Below the pieces are notes generated by a model. It was not told the DNA's origin. It worked only from the letters and a program-made list of their open reading frames with translations, and did not search any database. Shown here piece after piece: positions 1 to 7,917 of a stretch of DNA of 64,000 nt (within the stretch, counting starts at the first letter, position 1; each line of letters starts with the position of its first letter). The translations under genes and the position numbers were made by a program. The stretch is from Spirochaetaceae bacterium (GTDB lineage Bacteria; Spirochaetota; Spirochaetia; Treponematales; Treponemataceae). The stretch spans positions 1-64,000 of the forward strand of contig JAGARN010000002.1 in the NCBI GenBank assembly GCA_017622235.1. Reading direction: 5' to 3'.

Positions 1-371
1 CACAAGTTGCAGGTTGACCAGAAAAATTAATCAGTTATAATAAATATGCTACCTGTCAAGTATTAACTTACGTTGCAGGTTGACCAGAAAAATTAATCAG
101 TTATAATTGAGATAGCAACATTACGAGAAGCTAACGCGTTGCAGGTTGACCAGAAAAATTAATCAGTTATAATAGAATACTGAACTATTCCACCAACAAC
201 ATCGTTGCAGGTTGACCAGAAAAATTAATCAGTTATAATTGGACTAACTCCATATTGCTTAGCAAGCTTGTTGCAGGTTGACCAGAAAAATTAATCAGTT
301 ATAATGAATTCGTAAGCCTGTACGCTTGAAGTACGGTTGCAGGTTGACCAGAAAAATTAATCAGTTATAAT
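1..371 (+). CRISPR. Type II-C CRISPR array, right-hand end (6 repeats, 5 complete spacers)
   Basis: Six identical 36-bp repeats start at 6, 72, 138, 204, 270 and 336, with 30-bp unique spacers, so the period is exactly 66. The array continues past the left edge because bases 1-5 are spacer. The repeat begins GTTGCAGG and ends CAGTTATAAT. By analogy with Neisseria-type II-C repeats (GTTG at the 5-prime end, ATAAT-like 3-prime end) it is read on +, towards cas2. Each repeat contains TTGACC at repeat bases 9-14 and TATAAT at 31-36, 16 bp apart, so each is a near-consensus promoter firing into the next spacer. A tracrRNA anti-repeat matching this repeat lies at about 5147-5179, confirming the read direction. 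No spacer visibly matches anything else in the window. Confidence 0.98.
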
Positions 372-439
372 ATGTCCGATGTAATTTGTTTTATTACAAT
401 AAAATAAAGAGCATTGGATATATTATTTTTAAACAAAAA

Positions 440-775
440 TTAAAATAAAAGTAATTGTTCTGGTTGTTTTTTTTGTATTTTTGTACCAGCGTCATAACTA
501 ATAATATTACCGTATTGCCTATCCGTTATTGTTAAAATATCAACCTTCCCTTCAGAAGGTAAATTTTTTGTAATCAACCGATAATACTTTTCACAAGCAT
601 CTTTTCCAGAAAATAATTTTGTATAGATAGAAAATTGAACCATAGAAAAACCATTATCAAGTAAGAAATTTCTAAAATCTGTTGCGGCTTTTCTGTCTTT
701 TTTCTCCACAACTGGTAAATCAAACAAAACCAACATCCACATAAGCTCATACCTGTTAAGAGTTAAGTTCTTCAT
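440..775 (-). CDS. cas2: CRISPR-associated endonuclease Cas2
   Basis: 111 residues, usual size for type II Cas2. The N-terminal strand reads MLVLFDLPV, with the conserved Asp of the ferredoxin-like fold, followed by an Arg/Lys-rich helix (KKDRKAATDFRNFLL), the FSMVQFSIYTK strand and the ILTITDRQYG strand. Cas2 dimers bridge two Cas1 dimers in the spacer-integration complex. The ATG at 773-775 lies inside the cas1 3-prime end (20-nt overlap), so translation is probably coupled. It is the last gene of the cas9-cas1-cas2 operon and ends 69 bp from the array. The terminal array repeat points its embedded promoter towards this gene from the opposite strand. Confidence 0.95.
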   Translation of the reverse strand: MKNLTLNRYELMWMLVLFDLPVVEKKDRKAATDFRNFLLDNGFSMVQFSIYTKLFSGKDACEKYYRLITKNLPSEGKVDILTITDRQYGNIISYDAGTKIQKKQPEQLLLF

Positions 776-1673
776 CTTCTGTTATAACCCAGGAAGGAAT
801 CTCAATAACTGGTTCTCCAGAATCCAATGCTTTTACATATGAATTCGCCATATATTGCATACTCTGAAAAACAGGAGAAAAACCATTGCTTGTAGAAACT
901 TTTATCCACAGAATATCAGCCAATATTTTCTTTACTTCAGGTGTAACTTCTTTTTTATTTTGATTAGCTAATTTGTAAACTTCATAATCAACTAAAGGTC
1001 TATAAACTTCAAACAAATCATCAACAAGACAAAATTGATTCAAATTATTTTTGTGGTGTATTCCTAAAGCAGCAAGTAAACCACAAGAGCAAACAGCTCT
1101 TGCCATTGATGCACGAATAATTGCATAACCGTAGTTTAATAAGGAATTTATACCATCCAAATATCTATCACGTACAAAATTCGGACCAAACAAAAATTTC
1201 CAATATAATTTTGCGGCATAACCTTCTTTATTTTCAGTATCGCCAGATTTTACAGTGCTAGATATTTTGTATAAAAATTCTGCGTTGTCTTTTTGATTGC
1301 ATAATCCTAAAACTAAAGCTTGATTTCTTATTTTTTCGCTAATAATTTGCTTCCAGATTTTCTTGTTAAAGGGGAGGCTTGCGTTTATTTGAGTTTTTAT
1401 AACTTTGGTAAAAAGATAATGATTTGCAATAGGATAAACGATGCTTTGGGGAACATAGTTTTTGCCACATAAAATAGTTATAGAGCCTTGTTCTGAAAGA
1501 GCATTAAGAATATGTTTTGAAACAGTTACACTCTGTGCAGAAAGCAAAAGAACGCCCACGTCATCTATAGGAACAGACCCAAGAACTTCATCTCCATTAT
1601 GGATTTCAATGAAGCCTCGGTTTAGAGAAAGATAACGATTCTCATCAAAAATCTCTAGAACTCTGTTTAACAT
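756..1673 (-). CDS. cas1: CRISPR-associated integrase Cas1 (type II)
   Basis: 305 residues, normal for type II Cas1. An N-terminal beta domain (about 1-75) precedes the alpha-helical catalytic domain. Expected metal ligands are visible: Glu near 150 in KEGYAAKLYW, His206 in ALGIHH, and Asp219/Glu222 in LVDDLFEVYRP. It catalyses protospacer integration with Cas2. The ATG at 1673 is unusual: its last two bases and the next codons form the 3-prime arm of a perfect 17-bp inverted repeat with the sequence just after cas9, and there is no Shine-Dalgarno between the arms. Cas1 initiation may therefore be low or controlled. No cas4 or csn2 is present, which fits type II-C. Confidence 0.96.
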   Translation of the reverse strand: MLNRVLEIFDENRYLSLNRGFIEIHNGDEVLGSVPIDDVGVLLLSAQSVTVSKHILNALSEQGSITILCGKNYVPQSIVYPIANHYLFTKVIKTQINASLPFNKKIWKQIISEKIRNQALVLGLCNQKDNAEFLYKISSTVKSGDTENKEGYAAKLYWKFLFGPNFVRDRYLDGINSLLNYGYAIIRASMARAVCSCGLLAALGIHHKNNLNQFCLVDDLFEVYRPLVDYEVYKLANQNKKEVTPEVKKILADILWIKVSTSNGFSPVFQSMQYMANSYVKALDSGEPVIEIPSWVITEDEELNS

Positions 1674-1705
1674 ACTTTTATATCGGAGTGTTAAACAGAG
1701 TTCTA
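1656..1705 (-). promoter_or_regulatory. 17-bp perfect hairpin spanning the cas9-cas1 junction and the cas1 start codon
   Basis: Bases 1656-1672 and 1689-1705 are perfectly complementary (core AGAACTCTGTTTAACA), separated by a 16-base loop. On the minus strand the hairpin begins a few bases after the cas9 stop. Its 3-prime arm is the start of cas1, with the TG of the ATG opening the arm. No U-run follows, so it is not a standard terminator. It could limit read-through or hide the cas1 start, lowering Cas1-Cas2 relative to Cas9. The structure is seen directly; the regulatory role is inferred. Confidence 0.75.
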
Positions 1706-1708
1706 TAT

Positions 1709-4700
1709 TTATTTTCTAAAAACTTTTCCTATTGGATTTACTGTGATAAATCGTGCTTGTTTTTCTCCAAAAAGAGTATTTATCGTTATTTCATTTTGAC
1801 CAGTTTGAAACCTAATTTCATTTGTCTTTTTGTCTTTTTTAGACCAGCAAGGTTCTGTCATATTATCGGTAGTAGATATCATCCAATCACTACAATCTGA
1901 CACTGATGCTAGAGGTCTAATATCAAAACTCTTATGTTTACATCCTAATCCCGCAACTCTCGCTTTATACCAAACCCCATTATCAACAAACTCTACACAA
2001 TCATTTTTGTGAATAATCCCAATTTTCTTTGCAGCTGGATGAGGTTTATTTTCAACTTTTGGCTGATTGTTTTCATCAACTTCATCACGTCTAATAAAAG
2101 CACCTTCATAAGTTGGTTTTGCTCCATTTTTTTTCGCAGGTATTTCCCAAATAACAGTTGCAAAATAATCTTCAGGACAAAGATATCGGTCTGTACCATC
2201 AATATTTTTTATTTCAATTGGAGTTTGAACTCTATTTTTACACCTAACCTTCTTTATTCCAGTTTCTTCAGAGAATTTTTGCATAACAACTTCGATTTTT
2301 TCACCTTTATGTTGTTCCACATAAATTTTTATTTTTTCTTGAATAGATTTATCTATCACAGAATCAATATTTTTTTCAGTTAATCCTAAAATTGATTCCC
2401 TAGAAACAAAATATTCTTTATATATCCATAGTTGTGGATATATATCTTTTAGTTCTTTTACGGTTTTCTTTATATCTTTTGTTTCAGTAAAACTCTTTTC
2501 AAATTCACTTCGAACTTTATCATTTCTTATCATCAAAATATCTTTTTCTGTTTTGATTTCTGAAATAGGAAGAAGTTCAGGACATTTGATTTTTCCAAGT
2601 AAAGTTTCTTTAGAAAGTTTACCTTGTGCTCCATGGTCGGGTTTATGACTTACAACAATATTTTTTGTTCTTGCAATCAACTCAGAACGAAGAACAGGCA
2701 TTTGTGGAACTTCAATTCTATTTTTTTCATGTCTTGCATTTTTAGTTGATATTTCTTGAACAAGGCTTCTGTCAATTAACGCTATAACACAAGCATCTAA
2801 AGCATGATGTCTATGGTCATAACGATTTTTCTTGTAAGTTCCAATTTGTTCATCTTTTAATCCAAAATGAGCAATTTCTTTATCTCCAATTTTTCGTTTT
2901 AAAATTGAATCTATATCCCATTTATCCCGTAATAGTTTTGTCATTCCACCTGTTACAGCCCACACATTTGTATCTTTTTCTACAACAGCTTTTAGATAAC
3001 GTAATGCCATTTTTGAAAGATATGCATTATCAGTAAGTTGTCTTGAAATAAAACTAGAATCTTTATCAAAACTTTCCATTGCATTTTCAGCAAATAATTT
3101 TTTCTTTTGTGGGTCTTTTAAATGTGATACACGTTCAAGTATATCGCTCCAATTATATCCAGATGGATTATGACCAAATGCTTCAAAAGGTGATTTATTT
3201 CCTTTGTCTTGGTTACACTTTGTATGTGCCACAGTTTTGTTATGTTCAGAATCCCAAAGAGTTCGACTAAAAGGCAAAATATGTTCAATTTGAACTGTAT
3301 TATCATTAAAAATATCCGCACCAGAAATCTGTTTTCCACAATAAATACATCGTCTGTCTAAAGCATTATCAGGATTTAATTCTTCCCATAACTTAAATTT
3401 TAATCTATCAAGTCTGTTTGGATAAAGAAGATTTGGATTTGCATCGCGAATATTTTTGTTTAATATTTCATTTCGTTTTTGATTTTGAGTAATTTGTTGT
3501 TGTATTTTTGCTTTTGCTTCTCGACTTGCTTTCAAATCACGGCTTACTTCTACAACAATTTGCTCTGGTTTCCCATATTCTTTAATAAGTGCATTTACAA
3601 CTGTTCGAGTTTGATTTAGGGCAATATGAACAGTAGGATTGCTAATTTTTCCGTATTGTTCTTCTTCATTTTTGTAATTTGCCTTAATTCCCATTGTAGA
3701 ACCTGTTAGAACTTTTCCGTAATATGGCAAAGTATCATATTTTTCTACAGTCTGTTCTGCGTATCTATATCCAAGATTTTGAATTGCCGTATGTAACTGA
3801 CATTTTTCTTTTAAAATTTCTTCAATAACAGTTTCTGTAAATTCTCTACAGAAACTTGTTGTTCCAGAAGGCAAAATAGTTTTCTTAGTTATAAAGTTTT
3901 TTTGTTCTTGGGTTAAATTATATTTATTTAGCATTTCCATTACTTCAGAGTCTTCTTCTGCTGTAATGATTTTTTCAACAATGTCATCTTGTTCTTTTAA
4001 TGTTAATTCATCCCAAAGAGAACCAAAACGATTCTTACTTCGCATTTTTACCGCTGTAGAATTACCTTGTAAAAATTCTCTTGATGCTGATTCAAGATTA
4101 AAAGTTATTCCTTCATCAAGACCAAGTTTTTTTCGCATATCTGCAAAAGTAACCTTTTCTTTTGAATTTAATAACAAAATTAATTCTTCTTGCCATTCTG
4201 GTAATAAGTTTTTAGATTTTCCATCTGCAATAAAACTTAGATTATAAACATCTTGTAAAATTCTGATTTGTTGAGCACAAGGCATTGCTTTAAAAGTTCT
4301 TTCATTTTCTAGTAAATATTGGCATTTTCCTCGTTCTTGGGATCTTAAAGGTCTTTGAAAGAAAATAGAATCAAAAATTGCATCCCAATCAATGTCATTA
4401 TAAAATACTTCTTGTTTTTGACGAATCAAATTAAACTCATCAATATAAAGTTGTCTTGTTGGATAGTATTTCATTCTATCAGGAGCAAATCTAATTCCAT
4501 TATTTTCTTTTTGATTTTTCCAAAGAAATTCTCCCAACGTTCTATATCCCGATTCTTTTATGGCATTTGCCAAATTTGCACATTTATCACTTTGAGTAAG
4601 TTTTTCTGATTTTGAATTTTCTTTTACTTCTTCTTGAGAACCATCTTTTCTATTGCTTTTAAAACCACGTCTAACAGATAAATTAAATAAAACTCTTCCC

Positions 4701-5047
4701 AATTCAAATGGTTCTAATTTTTCATCAAGTGCTTTTATTCTTAATTCATAAGGATTTAATAACTTTATTGATTTTGCTTCATCCTTTGTTACAGGAAAAA
4801 GACCTTGTTTTTGTAAAAGTCTAAATGTAGCTCGTCTACGTACTTTTTTTCTATAAATTAATCGTCTAGTTCCTCTTGCGGTTCTTCGTTCTGCGGCTAA
4901 AGGCTCTTTTGATTTTGGATTTCTTCCATCTGTAAAAATTCTTACACCCAAATTTTCTAGATTCTCTGGTTTATTATTTTCATCAAGAGAATATACACTC
5001 CAACCAATTGAGTTTGTTCCTAAATCTAATCCTAAACGATATTTCAT
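1709..5047 (-). CDS. cas9: Type II-C Cas9 RNA-guided endonuclease
   Basis: 1112 residues from the ATG at 5047, within the compact II-C range. The frame is open to a TTG at 5059, but GGAGG at 5053-5057, five bases before ATG 5047, decides the start. Visible parts in order: RuvC-I LGLDLGTNSIGWSV (Asp8), Arg-rich bridge helix RTARGTRRLIYRKKVRRR, RuvC-II IVVEVSRDLK (Glu500), zinc-type CIYCG pair, HNH motif IEHILPFSRT with His589 and Asn612, and RuvC-III HHALDAC (His748, Asp751). Both nuclease sites look intact. The C-terminal 250 residues are the less conserved PAM-interacting region. A TATAAT at 5068-5073 gives a short leader. It is transcribed away from the tracrRNA gene. Confidence 0.98.
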   Translation of the reverse strand: MKYRLGLDLGTNSIGWSVYSLDENNKPENLENLGVRIFTDGRNPKSKEPLAAERRTARGTRRLIYRKKVRRRATFRLLQKQGLFPVTKDEAKSIKLLNPYELRIKALDEKLEPFELGRVLFNLSVRRGFKSNRKDGSQEEVKENSKSEKLTQSDKCANLANAIKESGYRTLGEFLWKNQKENNGIRFAPDRMKYYPTRQLYIDEFNLIRQKQEVFYNDIDWDAIFDSIFFQRPLRSQERGKCQYLLENERTFKAMPCAQQIRILQDVYNLSFIADGKSKNLLPEWQEELILLLNSKEKVTFADMRKKLGLDEGITFNLESASREFLQGNSTAVKMRSKNRFGSLWDELTLKEQDDIVEKIITAEEDSEVMEMLNKYNLTQEQKNFITKKTILPSGTTSFCREFTETVIEEILKEKCQLHTAIQNLGYRYAEQTVEKYDTLPYYGKVLTGSTMGIKANYKNEEEQYGKISNPTVHIALNQTRTVVNALIKEYGKPEQIVVEVSRDLKASREAKAKIQQQITQNQKRNEILNKNIRDANPNLLYPNRLDRLKFKLWEELNPDNALDRRCIYCGKQISGADIFNDNTVQIEHILPFSRTLWDSEHNKTVAHTKCNQDKGNKSPFEAFGHNPSGYNWSDILERVSHLKDPQKKKLFAENAMESFDKDSSFISRQLTDNAYLSKMALRYLKAVVEKDTNVWAVTGGMTKLLRDKWDIDSILKRKIGDKEIAHFGLKDEQIGTYKKNRYDHRHHALDACVIALIDRSLVQEISTKNARHEKNRIEVPQMPVLRSELIARTKNIVVSHKPDHGAQGKLSKETLLGKIKCPELLPISEIKTEKDILMIRNDKVRSEFEKSFTETKDIKKTVKELKDIYPQLWIYKEYFVSRESILGLTEKNIDSVIDKSIQEKIKIYVEQHKGEKIEVVMQKFSEETGIKKVRCKNRVQTPIEIKNIDGTDRYLCPEDYFATVIWEIPAKKNGAKPTYEGAFIRRDEVDENNQPKVENKPHPAAKKIGIIHKNDCVEFVDNGVWYKARVAGLGCKHKSFDIRPLASVSDCSDWMISTTDNMTEPCWSKKDKKTNEIRFQTGQNEITINTLFGEKQARFITVNPIGKVFRK

Positions 5048-5113
5048 TTTTTCCTCCAAATAAAAATATTATATCATAGTTTCTTTTTTTATGATATTTC
5101 ATTTATCCTTTTA

Positions 5114-5142
5114 TTGACAAAGAAAAAATCATAATATATTAT
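5114..5142 (+). promoter_or_regulatory. tracrRNA promoter
   Basis: TTGACA at 5114-5119, a 17-bp spacer and TATTAT at 5137-5142. The predicted start, about 5149, falls at the beginning of the anti-repeat. The promoter is divergent from, and close to, the cas9 promoter. Confidence 0.8.
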
Positions 5143-5148
5143 TTAATT

Positions 5149-5276
5149 ACTGATTGATTTTTCTGATCAACCTGCTAACAAGGAGTCTTTTGACTCCGCA
5201 AAATGCTTTTATATTTCTTTGAAATATAAATAGACAACATGAAAAAGGGAAGCTACGGCTTCCTTTTTGCTTTTTT
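5149..5276 (+). ncRNA. tracrRNA
   Basis: The + strand at about 5147-5179 (TTTTTCTGATCAACCTGC core) is the reverse complement of the CRISPR repeat, with one mismatch and a one-base bulge. It can therefore pair with the 5-prime part of the crRNA repeat. It is followed by three hairpins: GGAGTC-TTTT-GACTCC (5182-5197), ATATTTC-TTT-GAAATAT (5211-5227), and a GGAAGC-TACG-GCTTCC terminator stem flanked by A and T runs (5242-5276). About 128 nt in all, typical of II-C tracrRNAs. It is transcribed divergently from cas9. Boundaries come from promoter and terminator positions, not from RNA data. Confidence 0.9.
5242..5276 (+). terminator. Intrinsic terminator of tracrRNA
   Basis: An A-rich 5-prime flank, GGAAGC-TACG-GCTTCC stem-loop and T-rich tail (TTTTTGCTTTTTT) form a strong hairpin. 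It also forms the last structural module of the tracrRNA. Confidence 0.85.
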
Positions 5277-5359
5277 AATCTACAATATTCATCTTCCAAT
5301 CAATTTACTCATCATCATTTATCAATCCCTCTACAACAGTAAACATTTTTGTTGGTCAA

Positions 5360-5417
5360 GGAAAGGGGCTGCCGACTAGCAGGCATTTCTATCCCTTAAA
5401 CCAAAGTTCCCCTTTCC
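5360..5417. repeat. Long-loop inverted repeat downstream of the HIRAN gene
   Basis: GGAAAGGGG at 5360-5368 pairs with CCCCTTTCC at 5409-5417, enclosing a smaller GCC/GGC-type hairpin. It lies directly after the stop of the 5432-6379 gene. No T-run follows on the minus strand, so a terminator role is uncertain. Otherwise 5280-5431 shows no gene. Confidence 0.45.
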
Positions 5418-5431
5418 ACGGAAAAGCCTTC

Positions 5432-6379
5432 CTATATCGTCATTCGCACAACAATGTTGTTTCTGGAAATGCTGGCTAGGCTCGCATTGTAGTTCAGTTT
5501 GGTTTCTTTTGCCATGCGAATGATTTCTGCCCCGGTTCTGCGGATGTAGCCTGCTTTTGCAAGACCTGCGTAACCACAAATTTTGGATTGCGTATCTTCT
5601 ATACTTACAAGAATTGCGTTGGGGTCATGGCTGTTGTAAGGTTCAGCTTGAACGGCAACTTTTAACGACTCATAAAAATTCTGCCGTATTTTTCTTACGG
5701 TCGCACAGTGTTTGTCAAAATCGCTCCAACTTATCTGGGATAGCATTGTTTCAAGAGATTCTGGCGTGGGGTTCCAGTGATGAAAACAAGTTCCCACTAC
5801 TTCCATAGTCACGGCAACTTGGTTTTCCTTGAAATAGCGAACAAACGATTGTTGCAGGCTTTCTTCCTGTGTCTTAAAGCCTAGTTTTTTCTTTGCGGAA
5901 TTGAATATCAGTGGAACTTGGTTTTCGTCTGCTTCGTCCATTTGGCCATAACAAATAGAAAACAAAATTTCTACACACAAAGGTTCTATGATGAACTGCG
6001 TTAGATGAGAAAATTTATCAAACAAGGACTTTCGCCTAAGATAAAGTTTGCCTGCAAGCAAAGAATCCTTTGCCTCTACTGCACATATCAATGCACCTAC
6101 GTGCGTTAAAAAGGCAAAGGTGTCTGCGTCACTAATGTCAACGTCTGCTGCAACAAAAAGCGTAATGGTTTTGTCCATAGTTGCATCCAAATAAGTGTAG
6201 TATGAAGGCGTAAAATACTGGCTGGCTTGAATTGTCTGCCAAGTACCATTGTCAATATTGTCTGGTTTGGAAATTGCACCTGCATAATCAAGCTGGCCGG
6301 TTTTGCTCTTTGTAAAGGCAAAGAATTTTTGTGTTCCACTTGTCTCGTTTTTAGCACAAATGATAATCTGATATTCCAT
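5432..6379 (-). CDS. HIRAN-domain protein of unknown function
   Basis: 315 residues, no signal peptide or membrane segment. The C-terminal part (about 237-310) resembles a HIRAN domain: LKVAVQAEPYNSHDPNAILV, then an AGYIRR segment. HIRAN domains, known from Rad5/HLTF helicases and bacterial stand-alone proteins, bind DNA ends or damaged DNA. The first 230 residues match no family I can name; segments such as TITLFVAADVDI suggest a mixed alpha/beta domain. It stands alone beside the CRISPR locus and has its own ribosome site (GAGGAG before ATG 6379). A DNA-related role is inferred from the HIRAN domain only. Not recognisably part of CRISPR adaptation. Confidence 0.7.
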   Translation of the reverse strand: MEYQIIICAKNETSGTQKFFAFTKSKTGQLDYAGAISKPDNIDNGTWQTIQASQYFTPSYYTYLDATMDKTITLFVAADVDISDADTFAFLTHVGALICAVEAKDSLLAGKLYLRRKSLFDKFSHLTQFIIEPLCVEILFSICYGQMDEADENQVPLIFNSAKKKLGFKTQEESLQQSFVRYFKENQVAVTMEVVGTCFHHWNPTPESLETMLSQISWSDFDKHCATVRKIRQNFYESLKVAVQAEPYNSHDPNAILVSIEDTQSKICGYAGLAKAGYIRRTGAEIIRMAKETKLNYNASLASISRNNIVVRMTI

Positions 6380-6524
6380 AAAAAACTCCTCTGTTGGTTT
6401 GAGTTTGTGTTATGGATTCAGTATAAATCTGTGGGTGTGTCAAATAATGCTACACTCAATAAAAAAAGATAAATTTTGGATTAAAATGCAAAATTCTAGT
6501 TGTTTCTGATTAAAGATAGATTTA

Positions 6525-7049
6525 TCAGTACAAAAGAGCCTTTTCTAAAGCCGCTTCTAAACTTTCTTGACTGAAAGCACCCACTTGACCAAAAAGAACT
6601 TTCCCATCTTCATCAATAAAAAGTGTACAAGGAACGGCAGAAACTCCGTACATACTAGCCACCAGTCCGTTTGCATCGCAACCGCTAACCAACTTTTTTA
6701 ATGCCCCCTCTTTGCTAGAAAGATAAGTTTGTACTGTTTTTACATCTTCTCCCAGACTTATGGCAAAAACCCTTATTTCTTCTGCTCTGTCTTGAGCAAG
6801 TTGAGCAATTAAGGGTAATTCTTCTACACAAGGAGGACACCATGTTGCCCAAAAATGTAACAAAACTGGTTTACCTCTAAAATCAGACAGTGAAGCTTCC
6901 GTTCCATCCGACATTTGTACCGTAAAGTTTGGAGCTTCGATTGAATTGTTTTGTTGCTTTTGTTTTTTTGGAACAGCAAATGCAAATAATGTTGCAGAAA
7001 TTATTATAAAACTTGCTAAAATAAGAACAAATAACTTAACTTTTCTCAT
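6525..7049 (-). CDS. TlpA/ResA-like membrane-anchored thioredoxin
   Basis: 174 residues. An N-terminal signal anchor (about 5-26, LFVLILASFIIISATLFAFA) places the thioredoxin domain outside the cytoplasmic membrane. The active site is FWATWCPPCVEELP (CPPC), and the cis-Pro region SAVPCTLFIDEDGKV is typical of the TlpA-ResA-AhpC/TSA group. It reduces or exchanges disulfides on exported proteins. Its ATG overlaps the end of the polyferredoxin gene by 14 nt, so the two are translationally coupled. The context (membrane iron-sulfur protein, CxxC micro-protein) suggests electrons reach it through that membrane protein rather than through a DsbD/CcdA protein, none of which is seen here. Confidence 0.88.
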   Translation of the reverse strand: MRKVKLFVLILASFIIISATLFAFAVPKKQKQQNNSIEAPNFTVQMSDGTEASLSDFRGKPVLLHFWATWCPPCVEELPLIAQLAQDRAEEIRVFAISLGEDVKTVQTYLSSKEGALKKLVSGCDANGLVASMYGVSAVPCTLFIDEDGKVLFGQVGAFSQESLEAALEKALLY

Positions 7050-7917
7050 GTGATACCCTCTCGCTCAACAAGCTTGTTGGCTTTTGAACAAAAATTGCTT
7101 TTGTTGGACAAACAGAAATACACTCCCCACAACGAATACATTCTCTATCGTTCACTTTTAATACATCCATTTTACATAAATTTACACATTTATTGCAACT
7201 AATACATTTTGATTCATCTACTTTTATTCCAAATATTGCATACCTGTTGAAAAATGAATAAATTGCTCCAAGAGGGCAAATATAACGACAAAATGGTCGA
7301 TAAACAAATATTGCCCAAATAATAAAAGCTATAAGCAATGCAATCTTCCAGGAAAACAGAATTCCTATCGCATCCTTAAGCATTTGATTCGTCATAACTA
7401 AAGGAATGCCTGCTTGTAAAGTTCCAGCTGGACATATCCAAGCACAGAAATATGGCGAACCTAATCCTTTTTTTAAATATGTAGCTAAAGGTAAACCCAT
7501 AACTAATATCGCAAAAATTACGTATTTCAAATAAGTAGCTTTACGGCTTACAGATTTAAGCTTTGTTGAAAAAACATGGCTTTTATTCTTTTTACGAAAC
7601 GAGGTTATTTTATTCAATAATTCTTGAATCAAACCGAAGGGACATAAGAAACCACAAACAGCCCTTCCCAAAAGAACACCGATTAATATTAATAAACCGG
7701 CAACAAAAAAAGGAATCCTTCCACTAGCAATACTACTTTGCAAACTACCTAATGGGCATGAAGATACAGCCCCTGGACAAGAATAGCAATTTAAACCGGG
7801 AACGCAAATATTTTTTAACTTTGATTTAGAAATTGTTCCTGTGAAAAAACCTTTTATGTCTGCGTTATAAATTACTGCTGAAATAACTTGAATCCATTTT
7901 CGTTTATCCAATTCCAA
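7036..7917 (-). CDS. Membrane polyferredoxin (NapH/YccM-like 4Fe-4S protein)
   Basis: 293 residues with about five membrane helices. Two conserved CxxxCP loops (GFLCPFGLIQELL and YICPLGAIYSFF) are typical of the Fer4_5/NapH group, as is CAWICPAG. The C-terminal part (about 235-280) carries two 4Fe-4S motifs, CISCNKCVNLC and CIRCGECISVCP. An N-terminal CYSCPGAVSSCPLG segment adds more cysteines. It probably moves electrons across the membrane. The start is TTG at 7917 (or TTG 7911), with GGAG seven bases upstream, and overlaps the preceding 41-codon gene by 14 nt. With the TlpA-like and CD1871A-like genes it forms a three-gene redox operon. Confidence 0.88.
   Translation of the reverse strand: MELDKRKWIQVISAVIYNADIKGFFTGTISKSKLKNICVPGLNCYSCPGAVSSCPLGSLQSSIASGRIPFFVAGLLILIGVLLGRAVCGFLCPFGLIQELLNKITSFRKKNKSHVFSTKLKSVSRKATYLKYVIFAILVMGLPLATYLKKGLGSPYFCAWICPAGTLQAGIPLVMTNQMLKDAIGILFSWKIALLIAFIIWAIFVYRPFCRYICPLGAIYSFFNRYAIFGIKVDESKCISCNKCVNLCKMDVLKVNDRECIRCGECISVCPTKAIFVQKPTSLLSERVSHEKS

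Noticed and set aside
1688-1900. A + strand open frame starting MLNRVL, the same first residues as Cas1
   Set aside because: It is the mirror image produced by the 17-bp inverted repeat, and the rest is antisense to cas9 with no gene-like features.
4355-4609. Possible csn2 or cas4 within or near cas9
   Set aside because: Only short antisense frames of cas9 are present; the locus has the minimal cas9-cas1-cas2 set of type II-C.
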